Source: a virus. Taken from it: a DNA stretch of 54,087 nt. Below, in pieces: positions 7,516 through 15,287 of the stretch. Every line of letters starts with the position of its first letter. Position 1 is the stretch's first letter. The translations under genes were made by a program, and so were the position numbers. The notes under the pieces are model-generated. The model had not been told where the DNA came from and did not search any database. It was given only the letters and a program-made list of their open reading frames with translations. The DNA lies in the IMG/VR virus record IMGVR_UViG_3300046777_000758, positions 1-54,087 of that record. One strand, 5' to 3'.

Positions 7516-8227
7516 TCCCCGACCAGCATTTATCAGCCAAAGCGCAATCTGCACATTTGGCTGAACTACGCTTATAAGGCTGAGTAGGGATTTCTTGCTT
7601 TAAGTAAGCTTCGTAAATTCCCCTGTATTTTTTAAACAACTTATCAATAAACTCATCATCTCGTTCAATAAAAATTGGTAAAATTTCTTGATTATTTTTA
7701 TTCTCATATATTACCAAACCAGAAGGAAGATCCAAACATCTCATATAGATTTGCGCCTGTCTAAAGTGATCATCTTTTGGCTTATTATGAAGTTTTCTAT
7801 AATGAAATCCTTCATTTGAAATTGATTTTAGTTCGATTAGTTTATGACCATCAAGATCAATTATACCATCAGCAGTTCCCTCAATTGGCGGGTCTTCGTG
7901 TGTTACAGGAATTTCTTCTGCAACTAGGATGCCAATATCTCTCAGATAACTATAAAGCCGATCATGAACTGCATGACCATTATCAAAAATTCTATATGTC
8001 TGAGGGAGAAATGTTGTTGTCATCTCTGTCCCCTGAAACAGATAGTACCAATACCTAGCGCATTGATTTGTGTAACTAGGGTGAAATCCCCCTACTTTTT
8101 TAACAACAGGGCTGTTACGCTTTTCTAGGTGGTCATCAATGGACTTTAACAAGTCCTGCACAATGTCATCACCGGACTTTTTGATAACTTCTTTTTTAGG
8201 AGTTTTAAGGGCATTTAAAGATTTCAA
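7508..8227 (-). CDS. Cas4/RecB-like PD-(D/E)XK nuclease with Fe-S cluster
   Basis: The 239-aa protein shows the Cas4 / RecB-family plan. C56 (TNQCARYW) opens the Fe-S cluster, and GTADGIID (D120) and IELKS (E132, K134) supply the catalytic D-ExK set. A Q-rich helix with HFRQAQIY follows, and C225, C228 and C234 (CADCALADKC) close the cluster. This is the architecture of 4Fe-4S exonucleases used in recombination and end processing. No cas1, cas2 or CRISPR array is present, so a phage recombination or DNA-degradation exonuclease is the better reading. The start is a TTG preceded by AAAGGTGA. Confidence 0.85.
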   Translation of the reverse strand: MKSLNALKTPKKEVIKKSGDDIVQDLLKSIDDHLEKRNSPVVKKVGGFHPSYTNQCARYWYYLFQGTEMTTTFLPQTYRIFDNGHAVHDRLYSYLRDIGILVAEEIPVTHEDPPIEGTADGIIDLDGHKLIELKSISNEGFHYRKLHNKPKDDHFRQAQIYMRCLDLPSGLVIYENKNNQEILPIFIERDDEFIDKLFKKYRGIYEAYLKQEIPTQPYKRSSAKCADCALADKCWSGNV

Positions 8228-8542
8228 TTAATTCACCTTTGATGCCAATTTAAGAACATTAATATTCTCAGCCAAAGCCTCATACATTGTCTTCCAAATG
8301 TCATTTACAATCTTATCTTCTTCACTCATCATACTTGACCGCCTTTTAAATGCTTGTGATTTAATAATCATCTGTGTTCTATAAGCAGCCAATAAGTTGG
8401 CATATTTAATTGCTTGTAAGCCTACATAGTGATTTGGATTATCAATTATATCCTGCACTATTCCCATACATTCAATAAATTCTTTTGATCTATCACCCAT
8501 ATGCTGAGCAATAAAATCAACATCAACAATAATATTGGTCAT
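8228..8542 (-). CDS. Helical hypothetical protein
   Basis: I do not recognise this 104-aa product. It looks all-helical, with a basic middle (IKSQAFKRRSSMM) and amphipathic helices on both sides. It lies between the DpdA-like gene and the Cas4-like nuclease, with no gap to either, so it belongs to that operon. A recombination-accessory role like that of small mediator proteins is conceivable from size, helical content and context. There is no motif to support it. Confidence 0.6.
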   Translation of the reverse strand: MTNIIVDVDFIAQHMGDRSKEFIECMGIVQDIIDNPNHYVGLQAIKYANLLAAYRTQMIIKSQAFKRRSSMMSEEDKIVNDIWKTMYEALAENINVLKLASKVN

Positions 8543-8543
8543 T

Positions 8544-9314
8544 TTATTTCTTTCTTGATTCCTTGACTGTTTCAGCCCATTTCATTGCCCATGTATGACA
8601 ATCTCCACATGATATTGCTTTTTCGTGTGGTGTACCGCATAAATAAACATTTTTCCATCCAGCAGCTCTGCCTGTAAAAGACCAAGCCATTGAATCAGAT
8701 GACACCAGTTTATCACCAAAAAGTGACAAACCATCTTTCTTTAGTCCAAAACCATGCATTTTAATTCCATAATTATACAGTTCAGTAACTAATTCATTAA
8801 CACCATTGACATTTGCTCTACGACAAAAAGAACCCATGCCAACAGTTTCATATTTTCTTAAATCTACGCCATATTCTTGATACATTTGTAAGTGTTTTAA
8901 ATAATCTGATGGTTCCCAACCTTGTAATACAGGAATTATTGGAAGATTATGCCCTAACTCTTTAAGTTCTAAAAAATTTTCGCATGATAATCTTTGATGC
9001 TCTTCAACAGTTTTACCTGTTTTAGCCATCATATGAGGTTCACACATCCAATCCTGTGGAGAAGCCCAATCCATCATGCCAATTTCTTCAGTTATTTTAT
9101 ATAATTCATCAACATATTGTTGTGGAGTTGTAACCCATTTGTCATATAAAGACAATTCAGTAAAACCACCACTATCACAAGACCATCTAGTTAAAGATTT
9201 TTTAAGTTTCTTATATTTACGGATGCGCCTAACTGAGACGAACAATGGGGTTGTATTTTGTTTTCCCCATAACCAAGATGGATTATTAGTCCCTACATAA
9301 AATTGAAATGACAC
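8544..9314 (-). CDS. dpdA: DpdA-like DNA 7-deazaguanine transglycosylase
   Basis: This is a 256-aa member of the tRNA-guanine transglycosylase superfamily, of the phage DpdA type. Such enzymes exchange guanine in DNA for a 7-deazaguanine, which protects phage DNA from restriction. Visible signatures are CDSGGF with D47 (substrate-recognition Asp), PQDWMCEP, PVLQGW, GMGSFCRR, HGFGLK and SSDS with D207 (candidate nucleophile). A zinc site follows from C226, C236, C239 and H240. The start is GTG with AGAGGA upstream. No queC, queD, queE or folE is seen in the window, so the preQ0-type precursor must come from the host or from genes outside. It is adjacent to three DNA methyltransferase genes. 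Confidence 0.85.
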   Translation of the reverse strand: MSFQFYVGTNNPSWLWGKQNTTPLFVSVRRIRKYKKLKKSLTRWSCDSGGFTELSLYDKWVTTPQQYVDELYKITEEIGMMDWASPQDWMCEPHMMAKTGKTVEEHQRLSCENFLELKELGHNLPIIPVLQGWEPSDYLKHLQMYQEYGVDLRKYETVGMGSFCRRANVNGVNELVTELYNYGIKMHGFGLKKDGLSLFGDKLVSSDSMAWSFTGRAAGWKNVYLCGTPHEKAISCGDCHTWAMKWAETVKESRKK

Positions 9315-9317
9315 TAA

Positions 9318-10718
9318 TTATCCTCTGATGAGTTTAGCGAGTTCTTTACCAATCCACTCTGCTACAGGTGATGCAATTGCGTTTCCACACATTTTGTATC
9401 TATTGGTATCAGCAATCTTCTTACCAGTATAATCAACGGCTGTGTGATTGTCAGGGAAACCCATTAATCTTTCACATTCAATAGGAGTTAACCTTCTTAA
9501 AATTAATTCAGGAGTCATTACACCATGCTGGGATATTGTATCAAGAGTATAAGAAGGATCGCCTTCATCTCCAAAGCCTTTTCCTTGTGGACCGGCCTTA
9601 TCTGATCTACCAATAATTGTTCCTTGAATTGGGATAGCAATATGATCTGCTGAGTCAATACCAATACGCAATGTCCTATAGATATCTTCATTTAACTCAT
9701 TGTTATAGCCATCATAAGAATAGACAATCGGCTTTTCAATCCCAACAAGAGGCACTTGTCCACCACCAGTTCCCATTCTATGCTTAAGAGTTGGAACAAT
9801 ATCGTCATCGTAAACACGAACATCATTTACTCTTGTGCCATCAACAACAAGAACGGTTGCTCTTGATTCTCCAGTATTATCAAAACCATTAAGCGTTGGG
9901 GCTACTGCATTATCAACCCATGATTCATCATCGTTAACATTTTGCGCTCTCTTAGCTTTAACAAAAGGCTCAAGAACAAAGTTCATCTCTGGTCTTTTAT
10001 AATCAGATGCAGAAAGACTTACTCCTCCTTCTGACCACTTTCCATGTCCTGTTTTTCCATACCAGATAGCTTCATTAACGCTACTCTCAGCAGTTCTGGC
10101 AGACTGTTTCCTTTTCTTTCTGCCCTTCTTAATATCCCCATTGCTGTCTTCGGGGACAGGTAATATTTTTCCTCTACTTCGTTCAATGGTTGAAGAGTCC
10201 CAGCAAGCGATGACAAAGATTCTTCTTCTGCGTTGTGCGACTCCGAACCATTGTGCATCCAAGATGTGCCATTCAATTCCCAATGCCCCGATGTTAGCCA
10301 TTTGGTTGATGACTTCTGCGAAATCTTCTCCCTTATTACTTGTGAGGGCGCCTGGTACATTTTCCCAGATTGCCCATTTTGGAAATTCTCCATTTGTTGC
10401 TTCTCTCATTTCTCTAATTATTCTTATACCTTCAAAGTATAATCCTGAACGATCTCCATCCAGACCTGAACGCTTACCTGCTACAGATAAGTCTTGACAT
10501 GGTGAACCGAATGATATTAAATCAACCGGTGGTAAATCTGCACCATTTACATCTCTTACATCTTCAAATTTTGGAACATCCGGCCAATGCCTTTTAAGAA
10601 CACTTTGACAATGCTTATCCCATTCAACTTGGAATGAGCAGTCCCAACCAGCAGAATCAAATCCTAAGTCAAAACCACCTACTCCAGCGAACAGGCTTCC
10701 ATATGTTAATTTTTTCAT
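9318..10718 (-). CDS. DNA cytosine-5 methyltransferase, full length
   Basis: This is a 466-aa C5-cytosine methyltransferase. Motif I is SLFAGVGGFDLGF, motif IV GSPCQDLSVAGKR has the catalytic C74, motif VI has E119-N120, and motif VIII is QRRRRIFVI (162-170). The C-terminal motifs are RRLTPIECERLMGFP and GNAIASPVAEWIG. Between motifs VIII and IX lies a long target-recognition region of about 220 residues. The enzyme methylates a sequence I cannot predict. No cognate restriction enzyme is nearby, so it most likely shields phage DNA. Its ATG overlaps the stop of the next methyltransferase gene by 4 nt. Confidence 0.95.
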   Translation of the reverse strand: MKKLTYGSLFAGVGGFDLGFDSAGWDCSFQVEWDKHCQSVLKRHWPDVPKFEDVRDVNGADLPPVDLISFGSPCQDLSVAGKRSGLDGDRSGLYFEGIRIIREMREATNGEFPKWAIWENVPGALTSNKGEDFAEVINQMANIGALGIEWHILDAQWFGVAQRRRRIFVIACWDSSTIERSRGKILPVPEDSNGDIKKGRKKRKQSARTAESSVNEAIWYGKTGHGKWSEGGVSLSASDYKRPEMNFVLEPFVKAKRAQNVNDDESWVDNAVAPTLNGFDNTGESRATVLVVDGTRVNDVRVYDDDIVPTLKHRMGTGGGQVPLVGIEKPIVYSYDGYNNELNEDIYRTLRIGIDSADHIAIPIQGTIIGRSDKAGPQGKGFGDEGDPSYTLDTISQHGVMTPELILRRLTPIECERLMGFPDNHTAVDYTGKKIADTNRYKMCGNAIASPVAEWIGKELAKLIRG

Positions 10719-11353
10719 TTTTTACCTTCTATAATTGAATTCATAATTTCAAGACCTAAAGCATAAGGTATTCGTGATCTATCTTTTGCACCTTTAATTC
10801 CTTGTGTACCAGTCATTGAACCTCTAGGTGCAGAGACATGGCATGGGTCACCATTTTTACAAGCAGTACGAGGTGTCCAATTTAAAACTTCACCCCATAA
10901 GTCTGTAGGCTTCATTCTTTCTTCTCCATATGAACAATATGTAACTGTATTTCTAGGCAACCCCTGAACAGCAGGAAGTTTGCGTAAGAGTCCTCTTGGA
11001 TTTTCAATAAGATAGCCATAAGTTGGTTTTAATTCCTCTATTAACTTTCTAACATGAGTTACGAGTTCTTGACTTTTTAATGCCATTTCTGTCTTTGGAA
11101 TATAACCACCTTTTCCACCTCCCCAATGATAACCGATAGATGCAACACTAAAAGCTGTGCATGGTGGTGAAGCCCAAATAAAATCCGGAGTACCATACTT
11201 CTCAAGTAACCATTCACTTGTGATATCAAACATATCAACAGTATGCGTTGCTTTGAATTCAGGATTTAATTCAAATGAAATAACTGTGTGACCAGCATCT
11301 GCGAAAGCCTGCGTTGATGAACCAGTTCCTGCAAAGAAATCAAATATGAGCAT
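10715..11353 (-). CDS. Second, short cytosine-5 methyltransferase-like protein
   Basis: This 212-aa protein has the front half of a C5-cytosine methyltransferase: FDFFAGTGSSTQAF for SAM binding, ASPPCTAFS with C65, and LIENP with E117-N118. The usual QRRRR motif and a large target-recognition domain are missing. It is less than half the length of its neighbour, so it may be a compact phage methylase or a subunit working with another protein. Its last codons overlap the full-length C5 methyltransferase, and its start abuts the Dam-like gene. The modification chemistry is uncertain. The substrate is probably cytosine in DNA. Confidence 0.8.
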   Translation of the reverse strand: MLIFDFFAGTGSSTQAFADAGHTVISFELNPEFKATHTVDMFDITSEWLLEKYGTPDFIWASPPCTAFSVASIGYHWGGGKGGYIPKTEMALKSQELVTHVRKLIEELKPTYGYLIENPRGLLRKLPAVQGLPRNTVTYCSYGEERMKPTDLWGEVLNWTPRTACKNGDPCHVSAPRGSMTGTQGIKGAKDRSRIPYALGLEIMNSIIEGKK

Positions 11354-11748
11354 TACTTTCCTTTAAATACGATAACTGCGGATGGGAAAGGAGCATTATA
11401 TATCGCTCCTTGGAATCTTAGCCTACCTTTGATAAAACGAATTTCATCGGCTTCCATCACATAAGTATGCCACCATTTCGTGTCGGTACGGCTAGGAATT
11501 AGAAAAACAGATGTTTTTCCTTTCTCTTGCTCTAAAACAGCCTTCTCTAACCATTTTGCAATTATGTTTCCATATGGGGGATTTACAAAGTTGCATTTAC
11601 CCCATTCAATCAATAAACCATCAAACTGAGGGTCTGGAGGACATGGATCGAAATCAAAATTAAATTCTTCATTTAGCTTTTGATAAAACAACTCTGGAGT
11701 TTTCCAGTTATCTTTATGTGATGTAAAATGAACACGATTCTTATTCAT
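11353..11748 (-). CDS. Phage-type DNA N6-adenine methyltransferase
   Basis: The 131-aa product matches the phage Dam family. It has WKTPELFYQKLNEEF, the FDPCPP segment, the catalytic NPPY (58-61 counted from the upstream in-frame GTG), SRTDTKWWH and RFIKGRLRFQG followed by APFPSAVIVF. Members of this family methylate adenine, often in GATC. The cluster of GATC sites at 101-194 makes that target interesting here. I prefer the ATG at 11748 over the GTG at 11754. It belongs to the same modification operon as the two C5 methyltransferases and the DpdA-like gene. Confidence 0.9.
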   Translation of the reverse strand: MNKNRVHFTSHKDNWKTPELFYQKLNEEFNFDFDPCPPDPQFDGLLIEWGKCNFVNPPYGNIIAKWLEKAVLEQEKGKTSVFLIPSRTDTKWWHTYVMEADEIRFIKGRLRFQGAIYNAPFPSAVIVFKGK

Positions 11749-12040
11749 AATCACTATCTTTAATTAGCTCTTTGAAGACATGCCATTCAATAATGGCAAC
11801 CTTAACATCAGAATCTTCACCTAGAACCACTGAGATACAAGGATACTTATGATTTTGTTTCCAAGCATCTTTTCTCATTTTAATCCACGCTGTTCTTGTG
11901 AGGGTGAAAGAGGCACCATTATGTTTGTAGTCTAGCAGGAATTCATGGAATTCTGCATCGCCTTTCTTAAAGCCTCTGCCTGAGTTTTTTACAGGCTTTG
12001 CTTTATCTTTTTTAATTTCTTCTTTTTCTGTTCTTTTCAT
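11741..12040 (-). CDS. Possible PD-(D/E)XK resolvase-like nuclease
   Basis: This 99-aa protein has a basic N terminus, then GDAEFHEFLLDYKHNG, which contains a D-x-K pair (DYK) after an upstream acidic residue. SFTLTRTAWIKMRKDAW follows, and then a strand ending SVVLGEDSDVKVAIIEW. The order acidic residue, D-x-K, Ser/Thr loop and helix resembles small archaeal-Hjc-type or VRR-like nucleases found in phages. The resemblance is at motif level only. It overlaps the Dam-like gene by a few nucleotides, so it could act in recombination or as part of the DNA-modification group. Confidence 0.5.
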   Translation of the reverse strand: MKRTEKEEIKKDKAKPVKNSGRGFKKGDAEFHEFLLDYKHNGASFTLTRTAWIKMRKDAWKQNHKYPCISVVLGEDSDVKVAIIEWHVFKELIKDSDYE

Positions 12041-12043
12041 CTA

Positions 12044-12463
12044 TTAATCCTCTATAAGTTTATTAATATAATAATATTTATTATAAAATTCTTTATTAAT
12101 AATCTCAGCCATTTCATTTAAAAGGCTGGAACCAGATTCTCTGTATATATCAGTAACATCATTCATTGGAGAATTTTTATTTAAATCTTTAATAGCCCTT
12201 CTCCCATACTTATAATAATATATGCATCTTTCATGGTTCAAATGCATTAATTGTTTTTTAATTAATAAAAAATTAAGTCCACCAAAATTATATTTTGTAT
12301 ATCCAATTCTATAACTAAAACATGGAATTTGTTGGTTTATTACATCATATATAAATATACATTTATCATAAATTTTAAAACGAAAAACTCCTGTGTAAAA
12401 ATCTTCTGATGTTCTACCAAACCCAAACATATTTATTTTAAAAATTTTATTTATAATGGCCAT
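12044..12463 (-). CDS. AT-rich hypothetical protein
   Basis: I recognise no family in this 139-aa product. It is strikingly rich in Ile, Tyr, Asn and Lys, and its DNA is clearly more AT-rich than its neighbours. That could mean recent acquisition or relaxed selection. A central segment FSYRIGYTKYNFGGLNF suggests beta structure, and the C-terminal half is helical and basic. It overlaps the end of the pyrimidine-dimer-glycosylase-type gene by 13 nt and therefore is probably expressed with it. Confidence 0.55.
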   Translation of the reverse strand: MAIINKIFKINMFGFGRTSEDFYTGVFRFKIYDKCIFIYDVINQQIPCFSYRIGYTKYNFGGLNFLLIKKQLMHLNHERCIYYYKYGRRAIKDLNKNSPMNDVTDIYRESGSSLLNEMAEIINKEFYNKYYYINKLIED

Positions 12464-12897
12464 ACATACTCAGGTTCTTCAATCGGTTGTTCATTAACAT
12501 CATCAAATTTATCATAGTACCAATCCCATTGTTTCCAAGATAGTTTGAGTCTATGAGACTTATGAATATCTTCACGACCAAACCAATCTGGCATTACTAG
12601 CTTATCATAGTTTACAATCTCAAACTGCATCGTGTTGTTATAACCACGCTTAATCCACTCTTCTACGGAGATATTGAAATACAACTTCATTGCTTCCTCA
12701 TAACCTCTCCACATACGAGTTACAACATGTTTTTCCCATCCATAATAGAATGTTCCATCTTTCTTTATCTTTGGCTTCGCACGACCTAGAAGGACATTTA
12801 AAACCTGATGTGTCTCTACACGCTGCTTTCCAAGTCTTTTATAATCAAGAACTTGAAGTGATTCTCTGAAATCCGGATATGGTAAAAATGTTTGCAT
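12451..12897 (-). CDS. MSMEG_6728-type protein of the pyrimidine dimer DNA glycosylase family
   Basis: The 148-aa product fits the family related to T4 endonuclease V that is common in actinobacteria and their phages. It begins MQTFLPYPDFRESLQVLDYKRLGKQR, as members do, then VVTRMWRGYEEAMKLY, EWIKRGY, an HKSHRLKL segment and a final EYVWPL. The family is linked to repair of UV-damaged DNA, but members of this subgroup are largely untested. The gene starts with ATG after AGGGAG and follows a possible extended -10 promoter at 12926-12934, so it may head a new transcript running into the DNA-modification genes. Confidence 0.8.
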   Translation of the reverse strand: MQTFLPYPDFRESLQVLDYKRLGKQRVETHQVLNVLLGRAKPKIKKDGTFYYGWEKHVVTRMWRGYEEAMKLYFNISVEEWIKRGYNNTMQFEIVNYDKLVMPDWFGREDIHKSHRLKLSWKQWDWYYDKFDDVNEQPIEEPEYVWPL

Positions 12898-12925
12898 ATG
12901 CGCTCCCTATGTAGTTGGTGCGAAA

Positions 12926-12934
12926 AATATACCA
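12926..12934 (-). promoter_or_regulatory. Putative extended -10 promoter before the repair/modification genes
   Basis: On the minus strand TGGTATATT (TGN-TATATT) lies about 28 nt before the ATG at 12897. No -35 box is obvious. The start that follows has a good Shine-Dalgarno sequence (AGGGAG). Confidence 0.35.
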
Positions 12935-12945
12935 CAACAATTTAA

Positions 12946-14253
12946 TTAGGGGCTGTAGAAGGGGTCAATTTCTTTTATCTCATCTCTGTAGAAGGGGTCA
13001 ATTTCTTTTATTTCGTCTTCTGTTGCTCTTCTAAAGACCCCAGATGTAATGAGCGATAGAACTGATGTATTTGGAACTTGAAAAATCCTGTTATCTTTAT
13101 CAAATCTAAATCCATTGTGTGTTGCATAAGCACCTTGACCTGTGTAATACACATATGGATCTTCAGTTTTTTTAAATTTCTTAGATGGCTTTAGCATCCC
13201 TATGCCGACCCTTTTTATCAAACTGTTAATCATTTCGTCACACTTTGTTTGCCAATTATATTCATTATAAACATCATTTGCTTGCTCATAAAAATAATTA
13301 CATTGATCTTCAAAATTATCTACAGCATTTTTCATTAAATAAAGAAGTGAATCATATTCAGCGAGAACAACTTCTCCATAGTGATATCCAGTATGCTGCG
13401 TTTTCCCAAATTTTGATTCAATAACATTACCACCAAGATATTTTTCATAAGAACACCAGCGACCTGTTGAAATTGTTGGCATTCCAGTAGCAAGAGCCTG
13501 AAGTGGAATAAAACCAAACCCTTCTCCTTCAGATGGATAAATTAGAATATCGTGAGAGTAAAATAAATCAACCATATCTTTTTGAGATAAAGTTTCATAT
13601 ATTCTACTTATATTGCCATCAGTATATCGTCTATCTAATTGCTCAATAGAAAATATAGGAGTTCTTTCAGTCCCATGATGTTTAAATGTTATTTCAACAT
13701 TTGAATTATTCTTAAACAACTCTAAGAACGCCTTTTCAACAAGATCCGCTCTCTTTCTTGGACTATCAGAATCAACATGTAGAAATCTAATCTTGTTACC
13801 TTTGCCTCTACGCTTTGGCTTCCACATATCATCAATACCATGTTCAAAAACATATGTAGGAGTTGTAACTCCTGAATTAACTACAGCGTCTTGAGCAAAA
13901 TAATTGCCTACCCAAATTTCATCAGCCTGATTCATTGAATCAATCCAATGAGGCCATACCTTAGTTGCCTCTAAATGAGTACCATAAATCTTGTATTGGT
14001 GATCATAAAATTTCTTAAAGTCCGGGCTTCTAAGATTTGTCATTGTCTTCTGGTTATACCATTCAGGTTCCATATAAAACATCTGAATCGGTGCTTCAGG
14101 AGAATTTTGTACAGCCCTCATCTTTTTATTACGATAAGTAAACTGATTAAAATGTTTTGTTATTCTGTTATAACCATAGGCATAACCAAATATATCAACC
14201 GCATCTTTAACATGCTGGTCTGTGTGTAAAGAAAATATTAGTTCGTCAGTCAT
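12946..14253 (-). CDS. GT-B glycosyltransferase with repeated C-terminal tail
   Basis: This is a 435-aa GT-B glycosyltransferase. The acceptor half has ADEIWVGNYFAQDAV, and the donor half has ILIYPSEGEGFGFIPLQAL and then GMPTISTG, the nucleotide-sugar-binding signature. The C-terminal 90 residues are extra compared with the protein at 4280-5347 and end in two copies of an 11-residue unit, EIKEIDPFYRD. I start at ATG 14253, where TAATG overlaps the stop of the small membrane gene; a TTG three codons upstream is less likely. Its target is unknown. Being next to recA and upstream of the DNA-modification genes makes modified DNA one option. Confidence 0.85.
   Translation of the reverse strand: MTDELIFSLHTDQHVKDAVDIFGYAYGYNRITKHFNQFTYRNKKMRAVQNSPEAPIQMFYMEPEWYNQKTMTNLRSPDFKKFYDHQYKIYGTHLEATKVWPHWIDSMNQADEIWVGNYFAQDAVVNSGVTTPTYVFEHGIDDMWKPKRRGKGNKIRFLHVDSDSPRKRADLVEKAFLELFKNNSNVEITFKHHGTERTPIFSIEQLDRRYTDGNISRIYETLSQKDMVDLFYSHDILIYPSEGEGFGFIPLQALATGMPTISTGRWCSYEKYLGGNVIESKFGKTQHTGYHYGEVVLAEYDSLLYLMKNAVDNFEDQCNYFYEQANDVYNEYNWQTKCDEMINSLIKRVGIGMLKPSKKFKKTEDPYVYYTGQGAYATHNGFRFDKDNRIFQVPNTSVLSLITSGVFRRATEDEIKEIDPFYRDEIKEIDPFYSP
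12953..13011. repeat. Tandem repeat, 33-nt period, at the 3' end of the glycosyltransferase gene
   Basis: A 26-bp unit (plus strand CTGTAGAAGGGGTCAATTTC and the next six bases) occurs at 12953-12978 and again at 12986-13011. In protein it is the doubled EIKEIDPFY. The exact match suggests recent slippage or duplication. Confidence 0.9.
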
Positions 14254-14375
14254 TATTCCCAAAAGTAACCATCGTCTTCAGCTTTTCCAATTGAATTAGC
14301 AATCATGCCAAGAATAGCGACTGTAAGACCCGTTACTGTGATAAACCCAAATACTAATTTCATCAAGATCTTCAT
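14253..14375 (-). CDS. 40-aa single-pass membrane protein
   Basis: A 40-codon frame starts at ATG 14375, overlapping the recA stop as ATGA, and ends with a TAA that overlaps the next start. This tight packing on both sides argues that it is real. The product has a short basic N terminus (MKILMK), a hydrophobic span of about 20 residues (LVFGFITVTGLTVAILGMIA) and a polar acidic tail. That is a typical single transmembrane protein. A superinfection-exclusion, membrane-anchor or holin-like role is possible; none is supported by a motif. Confidence 0.6.
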   Translation of the reverse strand: MKILMKLVFGFITVTGLTVAILGMIANSIGKAEDDGYFWE

Positions 14376-15286
14376 CCTAATATTTTAGCACTAATTTCCT
14401 TAATCTGTTCATCGGTAAGCTCAATCTTTCCCATACCATTCCACTTCTGTTCTCCATAGAAGAACCAAGCTCCTCTGCGTTCAATTACATTCATCTCAAT
14501 GGCAATGTCAAGCAATTCACGATACTTGTCAATCATACCCTCTTGAGGGAGAACATAATATTGACCATGAGTGCCAATACTAGGGATCTGCTTTGTCTTT
14601 TCAATTGTCCAAGTAACCTTCTGAGAGGTGATCATGTTTGTATCATCTCTTTCCATTTCCTTAGAAGACATGGAAAGGAACAACTTAACAATGTTATGCA
14701 TATTATGATGAACTGTATTGCCCATCTTTGCTTTTGTTACTGCATACATTCCTGACAGATCAATTGTCTGGTGAGCAACAAAGATCATCATGTTTCTCTC
14801 TTTATGGAGATAATTAACGAGCTTCTGCAAAAGGAACCCCTGTGAACGAGATTGAAGCCCCATTGCCTTACCGCCCTCTGGCTTGTCATAAAACTCTTCC
14901 TTGATGATGTTAGAAAGAGAGTCAAACAAGAAGATATGCTTTTCTTCTTCATGGGTGAGGTATGGATGGATATTCTTCAGAATGTCTTCAACTACTGTTG
15001 ATTGAATAACTACAATGTCATCAATATCAATACCGCACTTGGCAGCGTATTCTTCATTGAATGAATATTCTGAGTCAACGATGACCGGTCTAAAACCTCT
15101 GCTCTGCGCTTCAGCCAAAATACGGAAACACATTGTTGACTTACCTACTGATGGAGTACCCCAAAATAAATGAGTTGCCCCTGTGTTAAGACCTCCACCT
15201 AACGCACGATTAAGCCCAACACTGGGGGTTGGGATAACCTCATGCACTGGCATATGGTCGCCTTTTCTTTTATCTACTACTAGCAT
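14372..15286 (-). CDS. recA: RecA-like recombinase
   Basis: This is a 304-aa RecA/UvsX-type strand-exchange ATPase. Walker A is GTPSVGKST at 43-51, preceded by the Gly-rich entry LNRALGGGLNTGATHLFWG. Walker B is IFLFDSLSN and a polar loop, VAHQTIDLS, follows. The C-terminal segment IERRGAWFFYGEQKWNGMGK mirrors the GAWY region of bacterial RecA. The protein is a little shorter than bacterial RecA and lacks its acidic tail. It is the natural partner of the RuvC-like and Cas4-like nucleases further down. GGAAA lies before the ATG. Confidence 0.9.
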   Translation of the reverse strand: MLVVDKRKGDHMPVHEVIPTPSVGLNRALGGGLNTGATHLFWGTPSVGKSTMCFRILAEAQSRGFRPVIVDSEYSFNEEYAAKCGIDIDDIVVIQSTVVEDILKNIHPYLTHEEEKHIFLFDSLSNIIKEEFYDKPEGGKAMGLQSRSQGFLLQKLVNYLHKERNMMIFVAHQTIDLSGMYAVTKAKMGNTVHHNMHNIVKLFLSMSSKEMERDDTNMITSQKVTWTIEKTKQIPSIGTHGQYYVLPQEGMIDKYRELLDIAIEMNVIERRGAWFFYGEQKWNGMGKIELTDEQIKEISAKILG

Positions 15287-15287
15287 T

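Noticed and set aside
7508-8227. Reading the Cas4-like gene as part of a CRISPR system
   Set aside because: No cas1, cas2, other cas genes or repeat array occur in the window; its neighbours are recombination genes.
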